A stretch of DNA of 64,000 nt, from NCBI RefSeq assembly GCF_006716675.1, contig NZ_VFPM01000002.1, forward strand, positions 248,001-312,000. The letters are read 5' to 3'. Below are positions 46,876 to 56,315 of this stretch, piece after piece. The notes beneath the pieces were generated by a model, which was not told where the DNA came from, did not search any database, and was given only the letters and a program-made list of their open reading frames with translations. Made by a program: the position numbers and the translations under genes. Each line of letters starts with the position of its first letter. Position 1 is the first letter of the stretch. The stretch is from Humibacillus xanthopallidus (GTDB lineage Bacteria > Actinomycetota > Actinomycetes > Actinomycetales > Dermatophilaceae).

Positions 46876-47505
46876 ATGGGCTTCAGGTCGAGACAGGGCA
46901 AGGGATCGCACGCGATCACGACCATCGCGTTGTGCGCGCTGCTGATGGCCTGCGGCTCCGGGCAATCCGTCGGCTCGGCTTCTTCCGATGTCGCCGAGTC
47001 GTCGGGGGCCACGACGTCCGTTCCGTCGGCGCCACTCCCGAGCACGACCAGCACGGCTGCCCTCCCACTGTCGATTGCTGGTTTTGCGATGCGGGTGCCG
47101 CCCTCATGGAACGTGAGGCCGGAGCCGATCATTGGCACGCAAGTCCAACGGCAGAGCTCCGAGTGCAGTTCGGCCGAGCTCCTCGATCCTGCGGCGTCAT
47201 CCGGATCCGGGGTCGCTGACCTTCCGAGAGCAGCCGTCCAGATCTGCGTCCTGCCCATACGGGACACATTGAGCCTTGAGCAGTGGCTCGCGAGTCAGGG
47301 CGTGACCTCTGCCGCCCGGAGCCGATACGGGACGTGCGACGTCCTCACCCCAGCTGGTTCGGACTCGCGAAGGCTTGCCTACGCGCAGTCTGCCGACCGT
47401 CGCGCCGAGATCGCGACGACAGTCACCTCCGCGCCGTCGACGTCGGCAGTGAGACGCCGTGAGATCGCGGACGCCCTCCTGTCGATGACCTGCCCATCGA
47501 GCTGA
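46876..47505 (+). CDS. Predicted lipoprotein, unknown function
   Basis: 209 residues. Signal peptide with lipobox LLMAC near residue 26, a Ser/Thr/Ala-rich linker (about 30-65), then a small domain (FAMRVPPSWNV, VCVLPIRDTL-like segments, a C-terminal pair of Cys). It lacks recognised motifs. The gene lies 34 bp after the tetR remnant and 43 bp before the large secreted protein, and may be co-transcribed with the latter. Confidence 0.65.
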   Translation: MGFRSRQGKGSHAITTIALCALLMACGSGQSVGSASSDVAESSGATTSVPSAPLPSTTSTAALPLSIAGFAMRVPPSWNVRPEPIIGTQVQRQSSECSSAELLDPAASSGSGVADLPRAAVQICVLPIRDTLSLEQWLASQGVTSAARSRYGTCDVLTPAGSDSRRLAYAQSADRRAEIATTVTSAPSTSAVRRREIADALLSMTCPSS

Positions 47506-47520
47506 CCGCAGATCCACCAC

Positions 47521-47544
47521 GGAAGGAAGTACGGAAGGAAGTAC
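47521..47544 (+). repeat. Tandem 12-bp duplication carrying two ribosome-binding sites
   Basis: ggaaggaagtac occurs twice in a row, directly before the start codon at 47549. Only the second copy is at usable distance (about 7-14 nt). Confidence 0.8.
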
Positions 47545-47548
47545 AGCG

Positions 47549-50500
47549 ATGCGACTCACACCACGCGCTCGCGCGATCCTGGGGATCGCCTTGGCACCCA
47601 TACTCATAGGAGGTCTGCTGGTCCCCGCATCGGCATCGGCGAGACCCGGGGCAACCGGCCCGAGCGCGGTCACATCGGACCCGGTCGGCGCGATCCTCAG
47701 TCAATATCCGCCGAATGAGTCGCCATCGGGCGCGGGAGAGCGCTACCTGCTCGAGCGTGCAGGACTGGTGTCCGCCCCGCCAGCCAAGGATGCCTCAACC
47801 CCCAAGCGGCCGGCCGTCGACCAGTTCGGTCCCAACGCCGCCGGGGACCCGATCTTCGGCGCTGACGTCATGGTCAATGATCCAGCGGACGACAACCTCA
47901 ACACCGACAACACGACCCAGAGCGAGACCGCACTCGCAGTCAGCGGCAATGTCGTCTGCGCCGGATACAACGACTTCACAGCTGGGGGACTCTCTGGCCT
48001 TGCGTCGTCCGCGAACAGCGGTCAGACCTTCACCGACCTCGACGGTATCGGTGGCCGGGGCGACCCCGTCATCGCAACTCACCTCACGAGCGGCGACTTC
48101 TACTACGGCGAGATCGCCACGATCGGCGGCAACCCCGCAATCGGTGTGGCCCGCTCGACCGACGGCTGCCAGACGTTCGCAGCCGCCACCAATGCGGCAC
48201 CCGTCTCCTCCGCGGCCGCTGGCACGACCCTGAACGACAAGCCATGGGTGGCCGTCGACAACACCGGCGGTCCCAACGACGGTGACATCTACGTGTGCTG
48301 GACCCGCTTCTTCCAGACGACTCCCGGCAACACGGCCACCGGCACCAGCGAGATGCGCTTCAGCCGTTCGAACGACAACGGTGCCACCTACATCGGCGAA
48401 CAGGTCATCGTCCCGACCGGCTCGGCGGCCTTCGGCTGCAGCATCCAGGTGGGATCCGGCGGAGAGATCTACGTCGCCTACGCCAACCGCAACGCCGGAC
48501 AGATCGAGTTCGTCCGCTCGCTCGACGGGGGTCTGACGTTCGACCCGATCGTCGACATCGACACGGCGGCGGCCCAACCCGGCGACGTCACCGCGGCAAA
48601 CAACTGCGGCGCAGGCAACAGCCGCCCGATCCTCAACGGCAACATCCGGATGCTGCACGGCGCCTGGCTGGCTGTTGACACGACCGGCGGTCCGAACGAC
48701 GGCAACATCTACGCCGCCTGGATGGAGAACCCTGCGAACGCCACCGACCGCTCCGACGTCCTCGTGGCACGGTCCACCGACGGCGGCCAGAACTGGACCA
48801 ACGTCCAGCAGATGGGGGTCCCGGCCAACAACCTCGACGAGTTCAACCCTTACGTCTCAGTCTCACCGACGGGCGTGGTCGCCGTGGCGTGGTATGACAA
48901 GCGCAACGACAACCCGGGAAACACGAACACCGACGTCTTCACGGCGTACTCGACTGACGGCGGCCAGACCTACGGAGCCAACATCCGGGTGAGCGATGTC
49001 ACCGCAGGCATTCCGCCGCTGTTCCCGCACTACAACCCCGGAACCGCGCAGTGCTACTTCGGTGAGTACCTCGCCGTTGCAGGCGACGCCGCGAGCTTCC
49101 ACTACCTCTGGGGTGACGGTCGCCGATCGATCACGACCACCGGCTTCCCCGCCGGTCGCCTCGACCTGGACGTCTACTACGACCGCCTGGAGGCTCCGGC
49201 CCTCACCGGCGGTGACCTCACCGTCAGCAAGACCTCGAGACCGGATCCCGCGATTGCCGGCGACCAGCTGTACTACGACGTCACCGTGACGAACCACGGA
49301 CCAGACACGGTCTTCAACGCGGTCGTCACGGACGAGCTCCCGGACGGCGTGACCTTCGAGACCTCCACCATTCCGTGTGTCCAAGGGCCGGTGCGCACGC
49401 TGACGTGCACCGTGGGTGACGTGTCCGCCTCCGCCTCGAAGACGTTCACGATCAAGGTCCACGTGGACAGCGGAATTCTCGGGAACGCAAACGCGATCAC
49501 GATCAACAACACCGTCTCGGTTGCCGGCGACAACGACACCGACACCCGCAACAACACGTTCACGCTCGGCACCATCGTGGAGGACCGGGCGGACCTCGCC
49601 GTCATCAAGGTCTGCAAGCCCGACGATCCCGCCCCGGCCGGAGACACCGGCTTCTGCGACATACGTATCGACAACCTCGGCCCCTCGGACGCCCGCTCCG
49701 TCACACTCACGGACGTCCTCACCTCGGCGTACCCGTTCAGCGTCACCGGAGTGACAGTGGACCCCGCAGCCAGCGGGTCATGCGCACCGACGAGCACGGG
49801 CGCGGTCACCACGGCGACGATCACCTGCGATCTCGGCTCCGAGCCGGCCGCTGGCCGGACTACGGTCCGCGTGTCGGTCTCCGCTGCCGACGTGGCACAG
49901 GTCAACGACGTCGCCACCGTGTCGAGTGCCACACCTGACCCGAACAAGGGCAACAACACCGCCACCGGCCGGGTCACCTTCCTCGGCTCCGCCGACCTGT
50001 CGATCGACAAGACCGCCCCGTCCACCGTCGTCGCCGGCACGGACCTCACCTACGCCATCTCGGTGCGGAACAACGGACCGTCGACCGCCATGGGTGTCGT
50101 CGTCACTGACACCCTCCCCGGTGGTCTCACGTTCGTGTCGGCCACACCGAGCATCGGGACATGCACCAACGGGCAGCCGGGAGCGCGTGACCTGCGATGC
50201 GGTCTGGGGAACCTCGCCTCCGGCGCGACTGCGACGATCACCGTCGTCACGCACGTTGACCCCTCGGTGTCGTCCGGGACGATCCTCTACAACCAGGCCG
50301 TTGTCGCGAGCGACACGAGCGACCCCGACAACTCCAACAACCGCAAGAGCGTGTCGACCACCGTCTCGGGCTCCGCCGACCTCAGCATCACCAAGGTTGA
50401 CAGCCCTGACCCCGTGATCGCCGGGAACCTGCTCACCTACACGGTCACGGTGACCAACGCGGGCCCGTCGACTGCGCAGAACGTCAAGATCACCGACCCG

Positions 50501-51205
50501 ATCCCGGCCGGCACGACGTTCGTCACGGGACAGGACGGCAACGGCAACACCGTCTGCGCTCTGACCCAGCCGCCGACCGTCGTGTGCAACCTGGGGACAC
50601 TCCTCCCCCAGCAGGTCGTGACGGTCTTCCTCACCGTCAAGGTGAGCGCGGCCCTGCCACCCGATTCAGTCCTCAGCAACACGGCAACCGTGGGTTCGAC
50701 GACCGGCGACCCCGACGCGTCGAACAACTCGGCAACCAGTACGACCACCGTCAACACCAGTGCTGAGCTGTGGCTCGACAAGACGGGGACCAAGCGTTCG
50801 GGCAACCCGAGCCCGGTCCTCGTCTACTCCCTCACGGTCTACAACAAGGCCGGTTGCGAGAGCGACGCCCAGTCGACCGTCAGCCCCAACTGCGGCAACG
50901 GCGGGCCGTCCGACGCGACCGACGTCGTCGTCGTCGACAAGCTGCCCCTCGACTCGAAGAAGGTCGTCGTGCAGTACGTGTCACCGCAGTGCGTCTACAC
51001 CGTGGCGACTCACACCGTGCGATGCACGGCTCCCCGCGTCCCGGCGGGTGAGTCGGTCACATTCGTGATCGAGGCACAGGTCAACGGCAGCGTGGGCACT
51101 GTCACCAACAGCGCCACTGTTACCAGCGCCACCCCGGATCCGGTGACGTCCAACAACACCAATGCCGCCACCGTCGTCATCAAGGGCGGAACGGGCAAGA
51201 AGTGA
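47549..51205 (+). CDS. Large secreted protein: Asp-box propeller plus five DUF11 domains
   Basis: 1218 residues. Signal peptide about 1-31 (ILGIALAPILIGGLLVPASASA). Region about 110-550 looks like a sialidase-type beta-propeller with six Asp-box motifs (SANSGQTF, STDGCQTF, SNDNGATY, SLDGGLTF, STDGGQNW, STDGGQTY). Five DUF11 repeats follow, starting near residues 555, 680, 814, 941 and 1071 (e.g. SADLSIDKTAPSTVVAGTDL). The C-terminus is GGTGKK with no LPxTG or transmembrane anchor, so it may be released or held noncovalently. Probable adhesive or carbohydrate-binding surface protein; catalytic residues of a sialidase were not identified. Confidence 0.88.
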   Translation: MRLTPRARAILGIALAPILIGGLLVPASASARPGATGPSAVTSDPVGAILSQYPPNESPSGAGERYLLERAGLVSAPPAKDASTPKRPAVDQFGPNAAGDPIFGADVMVNDPADDNLNTDNTTQSETALAVSGNVVCAGYNDFTAGGLSGLASSANSGQTFTDLDGIGGRGDPVIATHLTSGDFYYGEIATIGGNPAIGVARSTDGCQTFAAATNAAPVSSAAAGTTLNDKPWVAVDNTGGPNDGDIYVCWTRFFQTTPGNTATGTSEMRFSRSNDNGATYIGEQVIVPTGSAAFGCSIQVGSGGEIYVAYANRNAGQIEFVRSLDGGLTFDPIVDIDTAAAQPGDVTAANNCGAGNSRPILNGNIRMLHGAWLAVDTTGGPNDGNIYAAWMENPANATDRSDVLVARSTDGGQNWTNVQQMGVPANNLDEFNPYVSVSPTGVVAVAWYDKRNDNPGNTNTDVFTAYSTDGGQTYGANIRVSDVTAGIPPLFPHYNPGTAQCYFGEYLAVAGDAASFHYLWGDGRRSITTTGFPAGRLDLDVYYDRLEAPALTGGDLTVSKTSRPDPAIAGDQLYYDVTVTNHGPDTVFNAVVTDELPDGVTFETSTIPCVQGPVRTLTCTVGDVSASASKTFTIKVHVDSGILGNANAITINNTVSVAGDNDTDTRNNTFTLGTIVEDRADLAVIKVCKPDDPAPAGDTGFCDIRIDNLGPSDARSVTLTDVLTSAYPFSVTGVTVDPAASGSCAPTSTGAVTTATITCDLGSEPAAGRTTVRVSVSAADVAQVNDVATVSSATPDPNKGNNTATGRVTFLGSADLSIDKTAPSTVVAGTDLTYAISVRNNGPSTAMGVVVTDTLPGGLTFVSATPSIGTCTNGQPGARDLRCGLGNLASGATATITVVTHVDPSVSSGTILYNQAVVASDTSDPDNSNNRKSVSTTVSGSADLSITKVDSPDPVIAGNLLTYTVTVTNAGPSTAQNVKITDPIPAGTTFVTGQDGNGNTVCALTQPPTVVCNLGTLLPQQVVTVFLTVKVSAALPPDSVLSNTATVGSTTGDPDASNNSATSTTTVNTSAELWLDKTGTKRSGNPSPVLVYSLTVYNKAGCESDAQSTVSPNCGNGGPSDATDVVVVDKLPLDSKKVVVQYVSPQCVYTVATHTVRCTAPRVPAGESVTFVIEAQVNGSVGTVTNSATVTSATPDPVTSNNTNAATVVIKGGTGKK

Positions 51206-51211
51206 CACGCA

Positions 51212-51248
51212 GTCCCCGCGGGCCGACCATCCGTCGGCCCGCGGGGAC
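51212..51248 (+). terminator. Terminator after the DUF11 protein gene
   Basis: Perfect 16-bp stem gtccccgcgggccgac (51212-51227) with 51233-51248, 5-nt loop, 7 bp after the stop codon. Confidence 0.88.
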
Positions 51249-51501
51249 GGCGCGGGGTGCGAACCGGGTCGTGCCGCCATTTAGAGGGTTTTGGTCCTCC
51301 GGCGACCGCTTCTACCGGTAGTGGGGGGACACGACCACCCTGCGGCGTCCACGGGTCGGGCTCGGCTCTGGCCCGCCGCCTTGGGGGGGCGGACGCACGC
51401 TGGCTCCACGGATCGTCGTCCCTTGTCTGCCCTGCCGCAATGTGGTTGCGTGGCGATACCGTCCCCGCCGCCCGGTGGGGCGCCACGATGAGGTGGTAGC
51501 G
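51249..51501. other. Gap before GMC oxidoreductase
   Basis: About 250 bp, no confident gene. In-frame upstream ATG 51442 would add 20 basic residues to the GMC protein and is not favoured. Confidence 0.4.
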
Positions 51502-53337
51502 ATGGGCTCGACGTACGACTACGTGATCGTGGGGGCGGGATCGGCGGGTGCGGTGGTCGCCGCCCGGCTGAGCGAGGACCCGGATGTCCGGGTGTGCCTG
51601 CTCGAGGCCGGTGGCCCGCCGCCGCCCGCAGAGCTGGTGCCGGCCGCGGTCGCGAGCCTGCAGAACAACCCAGCGACGGACTGGATGTTCAACGGCGACC
51701 CCGGCGGCGTCGGGAAGGGCCTCGTCGGCGGCCAGATGATGGTGCCGCGGGGCAAGATGCTCGGCGGGTCCTCGGGCCTCAACTACATGGCATACGTGCG
51801 GGGGCACCCCGGCGACTTCGACTCGTGGGCGGCCGGGGGAGCGGAGGGCTGGTCGTATGCCGAGGTCCTGCCGTACTTCCTCAAGGCCGAAGGCTTCGTG
51901 GACAGCCCCGAGCTGCAGCCCGACCGCGACATGCATGGCCACAACGGGCCGGTGGGGGTGTCGGTGCGCCAGCCGATCCTCCGCGCCTCGAACCAGTTCG
52001 TCGAGGCCGCGGGCGCTGCCGGCCTGAAGCAGGGTGACTACAACGGTCGCGACCGCCTCGACCCGCACGGGGTGGCATCCCTCTTCCAGACGACGACGAA
52101 GGACGGCCGGCGCAGCTCGACCTTCCACGCATACCTCGAACCGGCCATGGACCGCGAGAACCTCACCGTGGTCACGGGTGCGCTCGTCGAGCGGGTTCTG
52201 CTCGAGACTGACGGGGAGGCAGTTCGGGCCACGGGGGTGGCGTACCGCACCGAGGCCGCCGGCACTCGCGAGGAGGTGGTCGCGGGCACCGAGGTGGTGC
52301 TGTGCGCGGGCGCCATCGGCTCGCCGCACATCCTGCTGCTCTCCGGAGTCGGCGCTCGCGATGAGCTCGCCGCGGTCGGGGTGGACTGCGTCGTCGACCT
52401 CCCGGACGTCGGACGTCACCTCAAGGACCACCTCCACACGCCTTTGATGTTTGCCGCCGACGGCATCGGCGAGACGATGACCGAGGTCGCCCTGTCCCTC
52501 GGGCCAGACGCGCTGCGGGCCCCTGCCGGGCCGCTCCCGGCCGACCCCGCCGACGATGTCGACCTCCCGGAACCTCTTGCTGCTGCCAAGGCCGAGGCCG
52601 AGCGCCGCATCGGCGAGTGGTTTACGACCGGCCGTGGCCTCGCCTCGTCCTCCCTCTACGACGCCGTCGCGTTCTTCTCGACCGGGCTGGGCGACGACCA
52701 CACCCACGACGCGCAGATCGGCTTCCTCGCGACCGGCTACACGCCGCCGATCTGGGAGGGCGTCTTCCGACTCCCGCCGTCCGCGTTCTTCGAGGACCCG
52801 GAGTCTTTCCTCGACCCGACGCGCGGACAGGTGGTCGTGCTGCCCAACCCCGTGCAGCCCCACTCCGAGGGCTCGGTGACGCTCGCCAGTGCGGACCCCG
52901 CCGTGCCACCCCGGATCGACCTCAACTACTTCGACGACCCGCACGACGTGTTGGTCATGATCGCCGTGATGCGCAGGGCCCTCGAGATCGCCAAGGCGTG
53001 GCCGGGCGGCGGTCTGGGTGAGCCCGTGATCCCGCCGCACCTGGCGCGCGCCCACGGCCACGAGGCCGGTTCCGAGCCGAGCGACGCGTTGCTGGAAGAC
53101 CTGGCCCGCCACTACGCGCTGACCGTCTATCACGAGACGTCGACCTGCCGGATCGGTGAGGTCGTCGACCCGCGGCTGCGCGTCCACGGCATCGAGGCCC
53201 TGCGCGTGGCCGACGCGAGTGTGATGCCGAACGTCGTCAGCGGCAACACCAACGCCGCCGCAATCATGATCGGAGAGAAGGCTGCCGAGCTGATCGCCAT
53301 GGACCACGGTGTCCGCCTCCACGAGGTGGTCGGCTGA
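51502..53337 (+). CDS. GMC-family FAD oxidoreductase (choline dehydrogenase-like)
   Basis: 611 residues. FAD-binding GxGxxG (VIVGAGSAGAVVAARL, 8-23) with the GMC first signature PRGKMLGGSSGLNYMAYVRG. Second signature GAIGSPHILLLSGVG, and C-terminal catalytic region YHETSTCRIG ... VMPNVVSGNTNAA. Family oxidises alcohols such as choline, glucose or long-chain alcohols; the substrate is not predictable. ATG at 51502 preceded by AGGTGG. It converges on an SDR, which could process its product. Confidence 0.9.
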   Translation: MGSTYDYVIVGAGSAGAVVAARLSEDPDVRVCLLEAGGPPPPAELVPAAVASLQNNPATDWMFNGDPGGVGKGLVGGQMMVPRGKMLGGSSGLNYMAYVRGHPGDFDSWAAGGAEGWSYAEVLPYFLKAEGFVDSPELQPDRDMHGHNGPVGVSVRQPILRASNQFVEAAGAAGLKQGDYNGRDRLDPHGVASLFQTTTKDGRRSSTFHAYLEPAMDRENLTVVTGALVERVLLETDGEAVRATGVAYRTEAAGTREEVVAGTEVVLCAGAIGSPHILLLSGVGARDELAAVGVDCVVDLPDVGRHLKDHLHTPLMFAADGIGETMTEVALSLGPDALRAPAGPLPADPADDVDLPEPLAAAKAEAERRIGEWFTTGRGLASSSLYDAVAFFSTGLGDDHTHDAQIGFLATGYTPPIWEGVFRLPPSAFFEDPESFLDPTRGQVVVLPNPVQPHSEGSVTLASADPAVPPRIDLNYFDDPHDVLVMIAVMRRALEIAKAWPGGGLGEPVIPPHLARAHGHEAGSEPSDALLEDLARHYALTVYHETSTCRIGEVVDPRLRVHGIEALRVADASVMPNVVSGNTNAAAIMIGEKAAELIAMDHGVRLHEVVG

Positions 53338-53445
53338 CAGGTGACGGGTCCGTCTTGATCGCCGCGGACACCCGGCGGATACGCGTACTTCCTTGACGGG
53401 ACGGCCGCGGCGAAGGGTCCGCGCGTTCAGTCCATGGCTGGGCTG

Positions 53446-54315
53446 TCAGGTGAGACCGGTGAGCTGGTCGGCGAGGCGCCAGAATCGACGGGCCTGCTGG
53501 ATGTCATGTGACTGCGGGCTGGACTCGATCGGGTGCCGCTCGCCGTAGAAGGCGCCCCCGACCCCGTCGATCGAGGGGTCGAGCGCCATGAAGACGAACG
53601 AGTCGGTCGCGTCGGCGACCGATGTCGCGAACGGCATGTGCGGCATGACGAACGACATGAGCAGTCGCATCGGACCGGTGGTGCTGGCCGCTGCCGTCGT
53701 CGGCACGAAACCTGGGCAGATGGCATTCGCGGTGATCGACGTGCCAGACAGGCGGCGCTGCAGTTCGTAGGTGAACCACAGCACGGCGAGCTTCGAGTTC
53801 TTGTAGGCCCGGTCGGGGTTGTATCCCCGCTGGAGCTGCGGGTCGTCGAAGTCGAAGTCGACCGGGGCGCCACGTGAATCCGGCAGGTGCAAACGGGAGC
53901 TGACCGTAATCACCCGTGCCGCCGGGGCGAGCTCGAGTGCGGGCCGGAGCAGGGCCGTGAGCAGGAAGGGTGCGAGGGCGTTGACTGCCAAGGTCTCTTC
54001 GTATCCGTCGACGGTGAGCCGGCGGGTCTTGCTGGTCTGCATGATGCCCGCGACGTGGAAGAGGACGTCGATGGCGTCACCGCGCGCGGCCTCGGCCGTG
54101 GCGAAGGCCCGGACCTGCTCGAGTGAAGAGAGGTCGACCGCACGCGGCTCCACTCGCAGATGACTGCGCCCGTGATGGATCTGGTCCACGGCGGTCTGGG
54201 CGGCGATGCCGGTGCGGGCTGTGAGGAGCACACGGTGCCCCGCAACGGCGAGCTTCTCGGCGGTGACCCGCCCGAGGCCCCGACCACCGCCGGTGAGCAG
54301 CACGGTCTTCGCCAT
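53446..54315 (-). CDS. Short-chain dehydrogenase (retinol dehydrogenase-like)
   Basis: 289 residues. Cofactor loop TGGGRGLG (8-15), HVAGIMQT in place of NNAG, catalytic Ser in VITVSSRLH, and AYKNSK supplying Tyr and Lys; then NAICPGFVPT. The pattern matches the WWOX/RDH-type SDR group. The ATG is supported by a minus-strand TACCGT ending 6 nt upstream. Faces the GMC gene tail to tail. Confidence 0.88.
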   Translation of the reverse strand: MAKTVLLTGGGRGLGRVTAEKLAVAGHRVLLTARTGIAAQTAVDQIHHGRSHLRVEPRAVDLSSLEQVRAFATAEAARGDAIDVLFHVAGIMQTSKTRRLTVDGYEETLAVNALAPFLLTALLRPALELAPAARVITVSSRLHLPDSRGAPVDFDFDDPQLQRGYNPDRAYKNSKLAVLWFTYELQRRLSGTSITANAICPGFVPTTAAASTTGPMRLLMSFVMPHMPFATSVADATDSFVFMALDPSIDGVGGAFYGERHPIESSPQSHDIQQARRFWRLADQLTGLT

Positions 54316-54321
54316 GACCCC

Positions 54322-54327
54322 ACGGTA
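54322..54327 (-). promoter_or_regulatory. -10 element for leaderless SDR gene
   Basis: Minus-strand TACCGT, in the context GGCATACCGT that includes the window-wide heptamer, ends 6 nt before ATG 54315. Confidence 0.45.
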
Positions 54328-54476
54328 TGCCTGAAACCCCGCTGGCCGAGGCCACGTCGCACCGTCTGTGCAGCTGCGCGGTGTGCCTCGCGGTGCTTGG
54401 CTGTCTGGCGGGTCGCGGCAGCACCGCGGTGGCCGTTGTCGGCGCACGACAGGCTGCTCCGAAGGGGAGGGCTGGA

Positions 54477-54710
54477 TCAGCCCTCGTCGTTGGCGACGGT
54501 CTCGATCCAGTCGACCGCCTCGTCGGACAGCTGCGTCTCGCCCTCCCCAGCGTCGCCCGCCCACCACTGAGCGTTCTGTTCGCCTCCGGTGACCCGGAGA
54601 ATGTCCGCGATGAGATCGTCCGGGAGAGGCTCCCCGTTGTGCTCCATCAGCCATTGGCGGCTGGAGTCCTTGAGGAGCGGCCAGATCTGCGGGAAGTCCA
54701 TGGAGCCCAT
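54477..54710 (-). CDS. Small acidic protein, unknown
   Basis: 77 residues, acidic, mostly helical (MDFPQIWPLLKDSSRQWLME, DDLIADILRVTGG, LSDEAVDWIETV). No family recognised. GGAG lies upstream of the ATG at 54710; the internal ATG at 54701 is an alternative. Codon bias at third positions is consistent with real coding. Confidence 0.6.
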   Translation of the reverse strand: MGSMDFPQIWPLLKDSSRQWLMEHNGEPLPDDLIADILRVTGGEQNAQWWAGDAGEGETQLSDEAVDWIETVANDEG

Positions 54711-54864
54711 GATTCTCCGAAGGCGACAGATCCGGTAGCGATCGCGGGTGTGGGGCGGGGGCTCGCTCGCGCCCCGCAGGCGTGGTCTGAACTGAAGGCG
54801 GATGCGGTGATTCCAGCGTTGCGAGGTGCGCCGTGACGCCGACTTATGTGTCAGCCCGAATGCG

Positions 54865-55197
54865 TCAGAGCTGCAAGATCCGCAGAACGTTCTCGTAGGC
54901 CACGGCAGCCCCCCTTGGGTCGTGCAGGTCTGTGGGCTCGTCCGTGGCAGCATAGAACCGGGTCAACAGCGCGGTCGTCGGATCCGCATCAGCAAGGGCC
55001 GCACACAACTCTGAGATGACAATGTCGGCGTCGTGGCCATCCAAATGGTCGAGGGCAAGTCCGTTGTGCAGCATGGTCGCCGCTTCGCCGAAGATGTCCT
55101 GGACCATCGCCGGATCCACCTCAGGGCGCGCCTTCACCACAGCGAAGGCAGTCTCTCCGAAACGGTCGAAGAGCTTGTCGGCGATGCTGCTGGACAT
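54865..55197 (-). CDS. Small protein, unknown
   Basis: 110 residues, largely helical (SIADKLFDRFGETAFAVVKARPEVD, AMVQDIFGEAATMLHNGLALDHLDG), ending AYENVLRILQL. No family recognised. The ATG 55197 is preferred over an upstream frame start because the protein-like pattern begins there. Forms a same-strand row with the preceding small gene and the M23 peptidase. Confidence 0.6.
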   Translation of the reverse strand: MSSSIADKLFDRFGETAFAVVKARPEVDPAMVQDIFGEAATMLHNGLALDHLDGHDADIVISELCAALADADPTTALLTRFYAATDEPTDLHDPRGAAVAYENVLRILQL

Positions 55198-55379
55198 CTC
55201 GCGAGCGTGACAGGGCCCCTGCTGATGGGCAACCGAAATAGCACGTGTGTCGCCCTCCACGGGTCATGGTCGGACCTCACGTCCGCGACGGGGCATCACG
55301 TGGGTGAGACGCATGGCCCGGCAGGCCCCCGAGGTGACGCACGCCAGCGCGGCACGGACGTGAATACGGGAGGTTGCCT

Positions 55380-55997
55380 CTACACCGCGTCGATGATTTC
55401 GCCGTTGTCGGGCAGGCGGCCGCCGAAGGTGATGGGGACAGCGCAGGCGTGCACCACGTCCGAGCGGTCGATGGCCTGGAGGTGGACATGCGGTTCGGTG
55501 CTGTTGCCCGAGTTGCCGCAATGCCCGAGCGGCTCGCCCACCCGAACTCTTTGACCAAGCTGAACCTGGACGCTGCGGTGTTGCAGGTGGCACACCGCCA
55601 TCACGACGCCGTCAGGCGTTTGGATCATCACGTGGTTGCCAGCCAACTCCACCCAACCCGCTGCTGCCCGGCGGCGCTGCGTGAGGGCGTAGCCAACGGA
55701 GGGCAGGCCGCGGAAGGCCTGGTGATCAGGCGCCGTGTCATGCACGGCGACGACCAGGCCGTGGACGGGTGCGAGGATGGGGCGTCCGAAGCCCGGGAAC
55801 CGCTCTGCCGGTTCGGGGCGCAGAAGCGACCCGAACGTGATTGGTGCCGTTCGCCCTGCCTCGTTGACGGGGACGAAGTCGATCGCGAATGAGCTGGCGA
55901 ACAGGGCGGTGCCGTGACTGGGCACGCGGCTCGCAGGGCTGTTCTGAGTCAGCCATCGGCCCCTGAACGGGTAGGCCAGGTCGACGGTCGACAACAT
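55380..55997 (-). CDS. M23-family peptidase-like protein
   Basis: 205 residues. Metal motif SHGTALFASSFAIDF (H...D), central FGRPILAPVHGLVVAVHD, and the C-terminal GNSGNSTEPHVHLQ with the HxH pair; these define LytM/M23 zinc peptidases. No clear signal peptide from ATG 55997, which has GAGGAGGG upstream, so a cytoplasmic or missed-leader form is possible. Probable peptidoglycan or small-peptide endopeptidase. Confidence 0.82.
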   Translation of the reverse strand: MLSTVDLAYPFRGRWLTQNSPASRVPSHGTALFASSFAIDFVPVNEAGRTAPITFGSLLRPEPAERFPGFGRPILAPVHGLVVAVHDTAPDHQAFRGLPSVGYALTQRRRAAAGWVELAGNHVMIQTPDGVVMAVCHLQHRSVQVQLGQRVRVGEPLGHCGNSGNSTEPHVHLQAIDRSDVVHACAVPITFGGRLPDNGEIIDAV

Positions 55998-56315
55998 TCG
56001 GCTGCCCTCCTCTGCGCCGTTACGAGTCCATTCTGCTGCTGCCAGGTTGGGCGGGACAGAACGCCGGTGTCCCGGCGTGGCTAGTCGACGGGGACGGTGT
56101 GGGGCGACAGCACTTCCACACGCACCGAGCCGACACGTAGCGATGTGACGCACCACGCCGTCCCAGGCGCAGGCGAGTTCCTGCACGTGTTCAGTCGGCT
56201 GCGTCTCGCCGACCATCTGGGCAAAGGCGAATTCGTCTGCGTAAGTCGCCGTATGCGGTCTCGTCGTGCTCCGCATGGGAGCTGAAGCTTGAGCTCCTCG
56301 AGCAACCTCAGAGCG
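55998..56315. other. Gap between M23 gene and P450 gene
   Basis: 318 bp. The M23 frame stays open upstream to 56276 and reads protein-like in part (EFAFAQMVGETQPTEHV near 56,220), so a longer M23 start or a small fused remnant cannot be excluded. No other feature seen. Confidence 0.4.

Noticed and set aside
51010..53322. 770-codon minus-strand frame opposite the GMC gene
   Set aside because: Shadow of the GMC oxidoreductase, which has clear FAD and active-site motifs in the other strand.
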